NCBI RefSeq assembly: GCF_029227915.1
Contig: NC_079878.1
Location: 22,409,501 to 22,473,500 of the forward strand
DNA length: 64,000 bases
From: Hydractinia symbiolongicarpus
Taxonomy: Eukaryota; Cnidaria; Hydrozoa; Anthoathecata; Hydractiniidae
Direction: 5' to 3'
The notes under the pieces are model-generated. The model was not told the DNA's origin and did no database searches. It was given only the letters and a program-made list of their open reading frames with translations. Both the position numbers and the translations under genes were made by a program. Below, in pieces: positions 14,056 through 28,185 of this stretch (position 1 is its first letter; every line of letters starts with the position of its first letter).

Positions 14056-17000
14056 GTTCAAGTCATTTTATTAAATAGTGAATCTGTGAAGATACCATCT
14101 ATATTATAATACCCGTATGTCTGTCTGTCATGCAAAATGGTAACCACAGTAGCGAGACACACAAAATCAGAGAAATAAAAAAGGGGGAAAACTCGTTGAT
14201 TTATTCACAGCCCACTGACTAGTTCTCACAAAATTTACTAACCGGTGAAACAAAATAAAAAATAATCAAAATAATAAATTTACTTGACTCTGCTTAAAAA
14301 AAAGCATGTTGCAGTTATATAACCAAACCTGTCCGCAAAAACATGTAAAGATTAAACAAATCAATGTGCAAAGTTCCATTACCATGTAACAGATGAAAAA
14401 TATGCACAGTATTAGAAACCCGCACAAACCTTCAGAGCTCACTTCTTAAATACTGTAAATTGTTCTCAATTGCTTGTATTAACGCACAAAATTCAAAATA
14501 TATCATATAAACCTGAGAATTTATATGGGCGTTTGTGGCTATTGTTGCTATGCAGTAACAAGAGGCTTAAGTGATTCATAACAATGCCTATATTGCATTC
14601 TTATATGGCTATTCTCATTTCTTTAGACAGTTAACGACAAAAAGATTGTTACAAACATTACTGTATATAATAAAAAAGACTTTAATACAATACAAAACTT
14701 TAAAACGTGAAAAAAAATCAAACAGATTGGAATGGATTGTAAGAAAATATTTGGACATTCTCAATTTTCAATTCTCGTGCAGTTTAACACTTAATATGCT
14801 GGGTTAACATTACACTGAAAGTGAATAATGAGCAAGTTAAAATATTGTAAATCAAAGTGCTTATTGTACTGCATGCTGTGGTTTAAATTTCCAAAATGCT
14901 CAAGAAGTAAAGCAGTTTCAATTACAAAAATACTAAAAATTACTGAAACATTAAAATACTAGTAATCACAATGCAAAAAAATATCTATTATCTGTTAAAA
15001 CTATTAAGACGTAAAAAATATATAAGGACAAAATCCTACATTAGATGATATAAACCATTATAATACTTTATGCTAAATGTTAAATACGAAAACCATAATA
15101 GCAGGGTACACCGTATTTCTCCACCTCATCCCACTTCCACAACTCAGTGTAACCTACCAGGAAATTAATATTTAATATAAAATACAGAAACAAGAACAAA
15201 CACTTTTCATCATGTGCAGTCAATAGATCAATAAGATGTCTCTCCGGACCGTGCAGAAAAAAGGGTCTGAGGGAAAGTTATTGTACACAAACTTCGAGTG
15301 CTTTCAGTAGATCTAAAGCTCAAGCTTAGTAATACGGATTTGCATGATCAATTGAACTCAGAAGCTTAGTTATTTTATAGGGGATGGCTTGTAGATGTTA
15401 ATTTTGATTCTTCAAATGGTAGGATGTGATTGTATTTTGAAAAAGATCTACCGTTTATCGGTGCTAGTCCTGATTGAATAGTCACCTGCTCCTGTTGTCC
15501 AAAAACTTGTTTTGAAGTAAAATGTCCTTATTCTGTACTTTATTTATCACCTAAAGATCTAAGATTCTGCTTGCCTTACTTAACCAATGTTGATAGGAGA
15601 GTTTAGGCTTAAAGAATCAGATAAGTACTTCACTTAATTTTAATGGATGTTACAGGTTGTCAACACTGTTATTTTTCTTATCTTGACCCCTCACGGATAC
15701 ATTTTGACCAAGTGGCTTTTAATGAACAGCACTGGAGTCACTCAACATTTACATTCAGTGAGTTTTGCAATCATTATTAAAGCAATAGTCTTGATAATGT
15801 TTTTTAAAGTTTGTGGTTATAAAATAGCCGTTTAATTGGTGTTTATTATTTGTATTTTTTTCTTCACTGATAAGAGGTGGTTTAAGATTTAAAAGTACTG
15901 CCTAGGTTCAAACAATATCATCAAGATAGTTTTATTTCTTGTAACCCTTCTCGGGGTAATAATAGATGCTTTGGCTGTATTAAATACAGGCTTCCTTTTT
16001 CAAAACATGTTTTTTAGTGAAAAAAGTTTGATCTTCAACAGGCAAAAACAATAATTTCCTAAAATATGATAAGCAACTGACATTACCAAGTACTGTGGAA
16101 CTACAGGGCTTATCAAACAAAGAATTTGGATCATCAGTTGATGAAGATAATTGCGTTTTTAGACAAGGGTGATGGAATAGTGTTTGTCACAAATTCACTG
16201 GAGCTGTGTCATAAAATACAAGGAAGGATTAGGGCACTGAAGTGTTGGTTTCTCATAAAAAAATGAAGTGAATACACTTCATCATGACTTGGTTTTGGTA
16301 CACAGAGAATATTTTTGCAGTGGTTCTCTTCATTAATTTAATCCATCTCTGTCTTTGAATTTGGTTAAAATGGCTTGTTCTAGCCTTCATGCATACACCA
16401 AAGCAAATTTTTGTGTACACGAACTTTACCCTATACCTCTGGCCACACATTTAACCTAAAATGGGGCTGGTAACAGACTGGCGTAGTACACTAAGCCCGT
16501 TCAAGTGATTGTCAGTTGATGTCAGAAGTATTGACACACTATCAGGATTATCACTCAGGATTTCATATGTATTATACTGTGCATTGTTTTCCTTGCTAGA
16601 AAGGTTTTTAAAAAAAAAGCAAACAGAAAAAATTATTTCAGGCTACTCCAAAAAAATTAGAATGTAAAACAAGATATGGAAAATTCTGAACACAATTTCG
16701 AAAAAGAAAGAAAAGATAGCTTACAAAACCTTTTAGAATACCTAACACTTTTACCTAGCTGAAGATTTTTTAATATGGCTTAAACATTTTCTTTTTTTGA
16801 ATGCTTTTGTTATCTTACTATTTGTTTTTCATCTCCTCAAATTTAAGAATTAGACATATCCTGATGACAATACATTAGGCATTACTGGCAAAAAAGAATT
16901 ACAACACTTAAATCAGCACAAGTAAGATTGTGTGCTTTGGTTATTATCGCCTTTTAAATAGGCATTCCCATGGAGAAATAAAAATACTAACATTCAAATT

Positions 17001-17977
17001 TCTAGGTAAAAAAAAAATCAAAAATAACATGAAAACATTTTTTAAACAAAAATAGAATATATTTATCCTACCATCACCACCTTCAACTTTATTTACCAAC
17101 TGCGTAGAGGACCAAAACCAAAGAAGCAAACGCATAAGCTAGATATCAAAGACATGAAGAATGATAAAGCATTATGGTATTTCTTTGATTCTGGGAAGGT
17201 TGCAGTGGTAATGGAGACTTTTTCTTGTTAATTCAGACACACTGGCACTATTTTTTTAAAATCTTAAAAATTTTCAATTACTTTTTATGGGTATTATGCA
17301 AAAGGAAACACACATTAGTGACTCCATAAATATCTAGGAACATGAAATGTGAGTGAGTGGAAAATGTTGCCAGTAGAATATACTTCGATGAATTGTAAAT
17401 CTTTACATGGGATTGATAGACAGCATTTCGAAGACACAATGATTTTGGTTATACAATGGCTAGCATATAGGTTCACAAGCTGGCAAATTGCTCAAATTCT
17501 TTTTAGACTAAACAGAGTAATTTTAAAGACAATACTAACTACCAGAGGTGCAACTTTTTATCCGTAAAGGACTGCCTTTCCAATATATATATTTGGTTGG
17601 ACTTGGCAACAAATCAAACACAGTTTATTTTATTTAATATATTGTCAATTCAATTTTTAATTATTTTTTAATTCACAGTTTTTTTACTTATATACAATCT
17701 GATGATGCCTGAATAAAGAGCAAAAGAGAAATTTATCAACAACAGAAATTATGTCTTTTCTTCAACCTATCCACTCTATATATAGTTTTTAAAAGAAACA
17801 TTTGTAAAACCTTTCGCTGATAAATAACTATTTCTAACATTATTTAAAACAAAAACACACTTTAGAGCTAAATATCCTTAAAAATGCAATATTTTAATTT
17901 TTCAGATTTAATCCCTTATATCTATGTATGTGACAGTTCTTGTTTTTTGTAAAAAAAAAATTACCTGTCCAGGAATT
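14056..17977. other. Intergenic region, no gene recognised
   Basis: AT-rich spacer between the BORCS8-like start and the MRH-like stop. The ORFs are short and lack family features. A repeat fragment with ATACCCGTATGTCTGTCTGTC lies near 14110 and resembles a widespread low-copy repeat. Some of the 3' part may be the untranslated region of the MRH gene. Confidence 0.5.
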
Positions 17978-20900
17978 TAATCGCGAAGCTGCGCTTGGTT
18001 TTGGTATCTTGACATAGCAACCACCTGGACATGAACAACGACTCTCCAATGAAAAGTACTACAAGCAGAATGACAAATAATTAAAAACACAAATGTTTTT
18101 GCTTGATAAGCACATCAATTTTAAATTCACTAAAAATGACATGTCTTCAAAGAGAAAATATCAGGTGATACAAAGTTAACTATATTTTATGCATACAGGT
18201 TTCTTGAATACAAGGTATACCTTGGTGTCTTTATGCAGACGCCTATTTTAAAATACATGACAGCCAAAGTTTTCTTAACCAAATGATTCATACAGGTTAA
18301 AATTGACTTAAATTTGGGTATACAGCTCTCCAATGTATAAATATTGACATAGGCTTGTTAAACACACAACTTATATAGGTCTTCATCACATCTCATTATA
18401 ACACACAACTTATATAGGTCTTCATTGCGTCTCATTATAACACACAACTTATATAGGTCTTCATCGCGTCTCATTATAAAACACAACTTATATAGGTTGC
18501 ATCACATGTCATTATAAAACACAACTTATATAGGTCTTCATCACACCTCATTATAAAACACAACTTATATATAGGTCTTCATCACACCTCATTATAAAAC
18601 ACAACTTAAATAGGTCTTCATTACACCTCATTATAAAACACAACTTATATAGGTCTTTATCACATCTCATTATAAAACACAACTTATATAGGTCTTCATC
18701 ACACCTCATTATGAAACACAACTTACATAGGTCTTAATCGCGTCTCATTATAAAATACAACTTATATAGGTCTTCATCACATCTTATTATCACACACAAC
18801 TTAAATAGGTCTTAATCGCGTCTCATTATAAAACACAACTTACATAGGTCTTCATCACATCTTATTATAACACACAACTTAAATAGGTCTTAATCTCGTC
18901 TCATTATAAAACACAACTTATATAGGTCTTAATCTCGTCTCATTATAAAACACAACTTATATAGGTCTTCATCACACCTCATTATAAAACACAACTTATA
19001 TCGGTCTTAATCGCGTCTCATTATAAAACACAACTTATATAGGTCTTCGTCACACTTCATTATAAAACACAACTTATATAGGTCTTCATCACATCTCATT
19101 ATAACACACAACTTATATAGGTCTTAATCGCGTCTCATAAAACACAACTTATATAGGTCTTCATCACACTTCATTATAAAACACAACTTATATAGGTCTT
19201 CATCACATCTCATTATAAAACACAACTTATATAGGTCTTCATCACACCTCATTATGAAACACAACTTATGTAGGTCTTCATCACACTTCATTATAAAACA
19301 CAACTTATATAGGTCTTCATCACACCTCATTATGAAACACAACTTATATAGGTCTTCATCACATGTCATTATAACACACAATTTATATAGGTCTTCATCA
19401 CACCTCATTATAAAACACAACTTATATAGGTCTTCATCACATCTCATTATAAAACACAACTTATATAGGTCTTCATCACATGTCATTATAACACACAACT
19501 TATATAGGTCTTTATCAAATCTCAATATAACACACAACTTACATAGGTTTCTTGAACTCCTTCTGTAACATTCAGATAGTTAAATCTGCTTTCACTGAGA
19601 GACAGTCCTTTATTACATACCAAATAGATCACGGCTCCCACATTTGTTGATGCGTCCCTTAAAAGCAAAAATAGCAACAAGCTAACGACAGATTTATGTT
19701 CCAGAACATTGTTATATTATTAACTTTCATACCTTGTCAAATGGGAGTAAATTAAGCATTGTTAGTAGGAGATTGTTAGTAACTAAATAAATAAATCCGT
19801 ATAATTTTTTTATATGAATTAAAGAAGTGAATTTAATACAACAATTTTATTGCTTTTTTCCTATTTATGATGTAAAGAAATAATGAATCTCTTATTGTGA
19901 ATTATTTGACATAATATTTTTTGCCAAAGTGACACTCGTTTGCTCGTCTCATACCTCTTAATTTTTTTCCGACGACCCCATAACTCAGGATCTGCATGTC
20001 GGTTTGCAATTAAATTTTGTGAGTAAACATATACATAAAATTTGCTATTACTTAAATATGACATCATAATTTATGCAGCATAATTAAATCTAAAATTCTT
20101 TAAATGTGAATATTTTGAGAACGAAAAGAGCTTTTTAAAAAATTTAGAAAGCTCTATAATATAAGTCCAACATCATTTTATACCTTGGGTTCCCTTTAAA
20201 AAAAGATTGTTGAAGCTACTACATTGCGCTTTTAATTTTGAGACCAAATAACTTGGAAATGGTAGGAATAACTTATTTTATCTCCTATGCTTTAACTAGG
20301 GACCATCTGGGACTAAAAGGAGACTAATCTTCTCAAGTTGAGTAAACCCAACTCTTTTTGAAAAAGACAAACTCTATATCTCCTATGTTGGTCTAAAGCA
20401 CATGATCCTCATTTCATGGTCTAGACAATAGAGGCAATGGGTAAACAAACTTACAAAGAAAACCCATGTATTAACAGGTCATTGCAAATATCATCAAAAT
20501 TCAAATGTTCTTTTTTAATGTTCTTCCAGCGTCAAATATCAATGGTGGCATTTAACAATGCTGTTGTAATTGCTGTCCTATGTTAACACTATGTATTTTA
20601 TTGAAACAACACAACAACACGTATTATGTTTATCTAAAAATCTACCACCCAGAAGATATATTAGGTATTTTAGGCCACCTACCACTAAGTAAAGCTAACA
20701 ACAAAACAACATGCTATAAATTTTACTATTTTATATCGTATCAAAGTTCAGGATGATAGTCCTCTCTTCTACAACACAGCAGGCAACTTGTAAGACCTGT
20801 CCTCCTGTTTGCAAGGAGAGGTCTGTTGAGGACTCTTTTATTGAGTATCCTGTATGGTTCAGGCTTTTTTAAAGCTTGACTACTTCTGTGATACACAACT

Positions 20901-23900
20901 CTAATGAAAAACTATCATTACTTTGAACATACAATTAGAAGAGTGCTGCGACCATCAGTTCTTAAATTACGGTTGTACAACTAAGTTCTCAGGCAGCCTT
21001 TTGAACTAAGTTGACACAACTTAACGAAGTACACAATGTTAAAGGTAGGTTAATAGAACTTGTACTTATCCTGTACATGCATATTACAAGTTGTCCTAGT
21101 GAAGAAACGTAAATATTAGACTTGTAAATTTTTTATAATGAAAAAATTTATTCTATTGTTTTTTGTCTTTGCAAATAATGTTTTGCCATCACATATCAAG
21201 TTCTGAACAGCAATTTCTAAAAATTAATTTTTTTTAGATTTCCAACTCTACTCCTCTGCCTAAAGTAAATTTTCCACAGACTTATTAGGCTCTACACAAT
21301 GGAGGCAACGGGTTAACAACAAATTTCTAAAAACATTTCATATAAACAGGTGCCAGCTGATTTTAACATAATTTCACTTTTCAAAATATAAATATAAAGT
21401 CCATTTGCAAAAATGTGCTGATTGTAGAGAAAACCACCTTGCAGCTGTTCTCAGGGAGGAATGTAAGCCACTTGCCAATAATCCTTTGTTAATGGTTACT
21501 TTGCGTAGGTCACATACAAACGATTGATAAAAAAATAGGATTCGCAATTTTAACATTTTTTTTTGTAGAATGATTCACAAAGACAGCATTTTAATTCGCA
21601 AATTGCTAATAGCGACCCTGCTTTATTCGAACCCGATTATTTTATTAGAAACTAGTTGGTTGCCTGTGGAAAAATCCACGGGTTCGCCTGTCCTTTTTAA
21701 ACCACATTACGTGCATGTCGCTACTTGCGGTACCATTTTGCGTGACAGATATGGTTATATGTTAACCTCTGGAAAAATCCATGGGGTCACCCATCCTTTA
21801 TATATCGCATTTCGTGTTTCTGTAACACACAGACGCACGAACAGACGGAATACAGCTATTATTAAAGAGATTACTAAATATTTACAGTAAGCACTCAAAC
21901 ATAAAATGCAATCTTACCGGTAAGTTACAGAAACACCAGAATAATTTGACAAAAACGTTGGATTTACAACATATTTAAATACACCAGATTCCATGTTGCC
22001 AAGGCTATCACATATATGGGCTGATATACTTGTATATCGTGCTGCCTGTGAAATAAAAAATTATATTGCATTAGGTCAAACAAAATGTTAATTTAAATTT
22101 CAATCTGAAAACTACCACACTTTTTTTAAAACCATAAACTAAGATCTATAGCCTCAAAATACATATTCTTACCCGGCAGTTTAGGTTTTATTATCAAAAG
22201 TTTGAAGATTTTGACTATTTTGTAAAACAGCTTAAAGAAAGTCCCAGGTAATTAATTATGTGAATTTGTTATTTAGGCTCAAAAAATTGTTTAACAAGTC
22301 AAAATAATACTAGAGATTTCAGTGAGAAAAACAACATGCACGACTTCCTCAAATAGCACACATAAATACAGTTTTAAAAAACTGTTTAGAAATGTCTTCG
22401 TTGAGCTTATGTTTTATTTTCTTTGAGAAGTGGGAATTTGTTATTTAGCTATACCCTAATTTTAAAATAAAAATCACAAAAGTGAACTAACTTTTCAAAG
22501 GCTTAATTTTCCCCTATATAAAAAATTCTTAACGTATTGCTGTAAAGGGTAACTTAACTATACACTCTAATTTCTTACTTGTTTTTCTGTTGCATTTTCG
22601 TCTTTTACGCAAAAAGCCGAAAATGAAACAGAAAAAGTAGGGTAAATAGCATGCCGGACTGCTGTTGTACATGGGTGCATGCACATTTGCATCAATCACA
22701 CTTGTCTCATGGAGCTCTAAATACCTACTTTTGAATATATATATTTGAAGCTAATATCCCCAATAATATATGTCAAACAATAGATCTTTGAAAACAGGAA
22801 TTTTAACAAAAAATGCTGATGCCAGCCAAAATTATTACATCTTAAGCATGATTTGTAATTTTCATGTAATATATCAAGCGCTATAGCTTACAATCTAACC
22901 TATAGGAGTTATGAAGGTAGTTGCCCATAACCTGGCATTAATATGATTCAGGTAAAACAGAAACTAATTATTTGTTATCAGCTAAAGAATTATTTCCCCT
23001 TAAGGAATGAAGAAATTTGGCACTATTTTTGCATTCCTAGCCAACATTGAAAACTACCTATCAAAATAAGAATAAATAGGAACACAAGTGAAATAATGAA
23101 ATATGACTACTTACTGTGACCTTAACGCACTTTTTGTGGCCTGGTCTTGGCTTTGTGATGTTATCAAACATGTTGAAATTGTTACATGGATGATATCCAA
23201 AATCCCAACTTATTCCATCTTGAGTTTTAAACCTATGAATATAAATGCAATAATATTGCTGGTATACAGCAACTTTGTGGAATTTTCTGCTTTACAGAAA
23301 GACTGCAAACTGAAAGAAAAATGAAATAAGCATCTTTTTTATAAAAATAATCTTTTTTGCCAATCCTAACTCACATTCATGGAATAACAAGAAATCTTAC
23401 TCTTGGAAAACGCACTTGGAATTTTTAACTTTTCAGGTTATATGCTAATAAATAGCCTAATTACACGATTATATAGAAAAAAAAGAAAGAAAGACTAAAA
23501 CACCATAAATTCGTGTTTTGACTAAATTTTCTTCATAAAATGAATTCAAATTAGAATGTTGTTGTTTTCATACATAGAGAAGACGGGATAAACTATGAGA
23601 TAGTTTAGATTGTCAATACTTATTTTTTTCTACAACACACAAAACAACACACTGGAACTGTCAAATACTAGGTTAAAACAAATCATTTCCATTTTTTTTT
23701 AGACATCAAATTAAAGTTAAAAAACAGCGCAAGCGAATTTTTATCATTTTGACACTGAACATGAATGTGTTTAGCCAATCGAATCCTGAGGTGTTTGTCT
23801 TTTTAAACAGCTCAAAATGCTTTAAATAAAAATGACTTGATCAATGAGAATATTCTAGGTGATGATTGAGGCAAAGTCAGGCGAGAATGAAAAGTCAAGT

Positions 23901-26900
23901 GTATTATGCATTAACTAGCCATATTCCCGTGAAAAATCCACTGTAACTCTTATTGAATTCGTGTAAGGGGTCCAAAGCTTTGCAAAACATACATCACAGT
24001 AATTTGAATTTTTGAAAATGGTCACAAAAAAAAAAAAAAGCAAAATCTCCATCAAAATCGTAGGTGTCTAACAGCATGTAAAAAGCCAAATCTGCTAAAG
24101 CAAAACCTTGCTTTGCCCATGCCAAAAGTACACCAGGAAAAAAAGCATATCAAACACTGGGAACAAGGTTGACAATAACCTTCCCAAAATTTCACACAAA
24201 ATGTAAGAAATCGGCAATCCGTGAGTTTTAACATAGTCACCCACACATGTGTTATGATATAGGATATGTATTAATTTAAAAATCAAGAGTTCAATCAAAA
24301 TGATTGGTGAAACTCTTGGCCATCACCTGGCTAACAGTTCCAATAAATTTTTGGTTCTATATAATTGACCCTCTTCCCAATGTAACTTCCACATGTATTG
24401 TGGATATATATGGTACATCAGTACATGAATTGAAAGTGCAAGGCAGGCTTTACATGAAGAAGATTTAACTGAATTGAAACTATTGCTCATGTGCACAGAG
24501 TTATATAGATTGGTCACATGCTTTTCTCCTGATATAATGAATAATTGCTGAAAATATAATTCACAATCTCTTTTATTCGTAATCCCCATACTTAAACCCA
24601 GAAATACATCAAGCTTAACATGAATATGGATTGAGAATTTCACAGCTTCAGAGTTATTGTCTACCCAATGTACCAGCAACCAACAATCCATGAATAAATC
24701 TTACTGGGTCAGCATTTAAGCACAAATTCTATGACTCGCCTGATCTTATGACTCACAATGTATAGGAATAGTAGAATGTCGATACCCCACAAGTGCATCA
24801 TGACAATAAAAAGTGCTCTTTTGTTGTGGATTTTTGTTACCTATCTCATATGGATTTGCATTCATGGACTTGGAAAATATTCTTTAACAGATAATTTTGT
24901 GGTTGACTAATAACATAAAAGTTTTAACATAAAAAAATAACCATCAATAATTCAGAATTAATGAAGGAGAATGAAAGAGTTTTGATGCGGAAAATTGAAA
25001 AGGAGGAGATTCGAGGAGTTTCATGGAATGAAACCCTGTTTATTATGATGCCTTAACATCCTGTTGTAATTATTCCACTGAAAATGATGCAAATAGTTAT
25101 TGTTAAAAGAAAGCTTAAAATTTCGCATCTTCGCATATCCTGAATAACATAGATAATTTTCTCAACTCTAGCTACATAAAATATATCGGGAAAATTAAGA
25201 GCAGCAGGAAAATTAAGGAAACACCACATGCTCCTTACCACACATATAATCATTACCACAGCCCCTTGTGTGCTAGCTAGCTACTGCAAGCCTTCAGGTT
25301 CATACTTTCCCTACTCTCTGCTCCAATCAAGCCGTATGTATTGAATAATAAGAAACATTGCATACTGAAGACAAAATAATACTAATAAAAACAAAAATAA
25401 AACATTTGACGCAGCTAACACACAGCACATGCATTTCTCTAACCATTTTCCAATTCGTGCATGCAACCCTAAAATTTCTTATCAAGTACAGAATGTAAAC
25501 AAACTATACTGTACCCAAATATTTTTTTAATAACTGTGAGTGATCAAGTAATGCTATAGACAATTTGACTTATTAATAGCAACATTAATTTTCTGACATC
25601 ATGGCTAAGTGCTGCTATCAATTTAACTTTAACGAACACTTATACTTCAACTTAGCTTCAGTTGTTGGTGGACTTTGTAAAATTGTTTTACTTTTTAACT
25701 TTCACAGAGATTCCCTTTAACTTGACTTGACTTTAAATGCAAAGTTATCATTGGCATAAAAAAACATAAAAAAATAAAATAAAATAGGCTTGAAACTGGT
25801 AGAAAAAACAAGATTCTAATAAAAAACATGAAAAAGGCTGAAGTACAGTATGCATTTTAGCTCTAAAATATCACATCTCTGTTTTTGAGCAATAGCATAA
25901 AAAAATAGCAATTAAACTTAAAACTGGCAGGTTCAGTACTGAGTGGTAATGTTATCGTCTATGACTCCATATAACAAATTGTCAACTAAAATTATAAAAA
26001 AGTGTGGAATGTGTTTAAAAAAATTGACAACGACAGCTGGGATTAAATAAACAATCTTCATTAAAACTATCTACTGTGGGACTCACTGTGAGAAATATTC
26101 ATGCAAGAGACAGGTTAAAATAAATCTCATTGGTTGAAATAGCCATTCTATAGATGAAAACGTAATGAACATATTGACCTTTAGTATTATTGGCATCAGC
26201 TTAATATGACACAGTTAAGATATATAAAATCCTGGAGGAAAACCTTTGAAATTTCAGATGCATTTTACAGATGATTTCAAATTTAAAGCACAACTTATGA
26301 AATTACAGGTGGCTGTTGGAAAATGAAAAAGAGAGTGAAATAACAAAATTGGAAAAAGCTAAATACAAAGCAAAATACATGCGCAACATCATTTTACTTT
26401 GCCCGATGATGGGAGAAGGATCTCCCGAAAACGTCGCCTACTATCATGTTCAAGAAATGATAAACTTTCCACAGTAGTTGGTATAAAAAAGGGACAGATT
26501 TCCTTGGTTATAAAATAACATTGAGACTGTTCATCTTATTAAACGCATGCCAAGATCAAAAGTGCTTATGGTACATTAGCATAGTCAGGAAAATTCTCAA
26601 ATAGGAAGAACAGCCTTTAAATTTTTTGTTGAAGGTCATTTAAAATGAAATTGCATGATGTGCTCAGTGCTGCCCAGTCGTGCATCTTAGCGGGACAATG
26701 TCCACCGTAACGCGTGCAGAAAGTCAAAATGGCAGTGGTTTAAGCAAATTCATTGCCCATACTCATGAAAATACTTTATCATACACTGCAGTGCTTGCAG
26801 CCCTCATGAAAATTTGAAAGTGGTTTGACTTTTCACATTTTGAATTAAAAAAACACAAGGAGAAACAACTCCAACAGGGAGGTTCTGGCATGTGCCTAAT

Positions 26901-27704
26901 GAAAAACTTTATTTCAAACTTTGTCTGCTTTGTGAATAAATTATTTGTGAATTAAAATCTGCAATTGTGATTGTTTTTGACTAAACAGTCCCAGTTGGTT
27001 AATCAGTCAGGTATACTTGAGCTTGTAATAATAGCTTAATAATAACCCAGCTTTTTAAACTCTTTTCTAAACTTTTTTCATCCAATGTTTACCTACATAT
27101 ATTCAGCATATTTCCCATACAAATTTTACTTGACAGCAATGTGTTAGAGCTAGATTTTTACAAGATACATTAAGTACATAATAAAGAATAGAACTTGTAA
27201 ATTCTACACCAAAAAGACTCAGTGGAACACCTCGCACTCTAATTCTTTTGAAATTAAAAAACAATAGAAAATTCAATACATTTAAAGCATATGGAAAAAA
27301 AGTTGTTTCTCATTGTCTTTTCTTACCTCCAATTTTAAAACTAACAGTCCAGGCAAAAGGCGCTTGTAAAACTGACGTGCTAAAAGATTGAAGTGGACTT
27401 TCACCACGTTCATGTTATGCTAACTACTTGGTGTGAAAATATCACAGGGATATATGCAATGCACTTACAAATCATTCAGCAGTATTATATCACTGTTTTG
27501 TTTTGCTTTTACTTACCGTGGAATTCGACGTTGCGTATCATTTTTCACTAGGTCTCTCAATGCAATGATTTTTTGTGTGTCACTCATCCTGCATGCACAG
27601 CCTGCTAAGCCTTGGATAGGATCACAAGATTTTGTAGCTCCATAACAGTTATGTGGTAATTGATTTAAAACAAAGATGAAACAAATAAACATCCAGACAC
27701 CCAT
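17978..27704 (-). CDS. Secreted MRH-like (mannose-6-phosphate receptor homology) protein, paralogue A
   Basis: Five exons (27517-27704, 23115-23232, 21918-22045, 19543-19657, 17978-18058), all with GT/AG borders, total 210 codons (209 aa). Residues 1-23 form a signal peptide (MGVWMFICFIFVLNQL, then cleavage near CYGA). The ectodomain has about ten cysteines. The strand pattern, a VTYRDA segment, a single LVCN and a closing YFSLESRCSCPGGC, resembles MRH/Atg27-type lectin domains. Exon number, phases and these motifs match the downstream neighbour 28186-32639, so the two are tandem duplicates. Unlike that neighbour, this one stops at 17978-17980 with no membrane segment. A donor-like GTAATT just after the stop suggests a lost or alternative anchor exon. 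Family assignment is by pattern only. Confidence 0.6.
18363..19541. repeat. 39-bp minisatellite (about 30 copies) abutting a 5' splice site
   Basis: Tandem 39-bp monomers (plus-strand core CACAACTTATATAGGTCTTC) lie in the intron directly downstream of exon 19543-19657. On the minus strand each monomer reads ...AGACCTATATAAGTTGTG..., a near copy of the exon end and donor (AAACCTAT then gtaagttgtg). Because 39 is a multiple of 3, long meaningless ORFs with a 13-residue period appear on both strands. Confidence 0.95.
21645..21880 (+). repeat. Interspersed repeat (TGGAAAAATCCA family)
   Basis: The segment TGGAAAAATCCACGGG occurs here and a diverged copy (TGGAAAAATCCATGGG) follows 110 bases later. 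The end carries ATACAGCTATTATTAAAGAG, which recurs near 39740 as ATACAGCTATTATTTTAGAG. It lies in an intron of MRH-like paralogue A. The ORF across it (21570-21890) is not a gene. Confidence 0.55.
23911..23990 (+). repeat. Interspersed repeat fragment (same family as 21645)
   Basis: ACTAGCCATATTCCCGTG followed by AAAAATCCACTG matches the head of the repeat at 21650. It is a short diverged copy in the first intron of MRH-like paralogue A. Confidence 0.4.
26680..27410. repeat. Dispersed repeat copy 2 (ACAATGTCCAC / GACGTGCTAAAAGATT family)
   Basis: Carries ACAATGTCCACCG, TTTAAGCAAATTCATTG and GACGTGCTAAAAGATTG in the same order as 5979-6206. The spacing is about 500 bases longer, so one copy has an insertion or the other a deletion. 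Confidence 0.55.
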
Positions 27705-28185
27705 AATGATTTCGTAATGATGATAAAAGCACTTTAATTAACTTTATTAGTTTTCTTTCTAAAAACACAAGTCAAATAATACATCACACAAGCTCTTTAC
27801 CCTTTTCAAAAATAAACAGTTTAGAAAACTTCCTGCAGTTAGGGAGATGTAGAAGAACACTTGTTAACTTTAAGTTCAGTTTATAATTCTGACTACTGGT
27901 TATAAAGGAGAAGTTATATTCAGCAGTAAATAACAGAAAGGAGTGAAAGCATGAATCACAAACTACATTACTGAGAAGCAGAGAGCAATTTTTACCCAAC
28001 AAAGAAACCAAAAAAAAAAGGATAAACATATAAACATCTAATAATCTAAATTACCATTCTTACTATATACACAGTAGTTAGTATACAAAAATTATTTATA
28101 AGTATGAATATCAAATTATACTTCTTCTAATTAAAACGTATAAACCGATTACAATAAAAAATATTTTTAACTACGTAAACACATA

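Noticed and set aside
19124-19568. Long overlapping ORFs with a 13-residue period on both strands
   Set aside because: They are translations of the 39-bp minisatellite. No start context or family pattern, and the array is intronic.
24323-24691. 122-residue minus ORF in the first intron of MRH-like paralogue A
   Set aside because: No recognisable motif, codon bias or splice logic. Judged chance or an old repeat.
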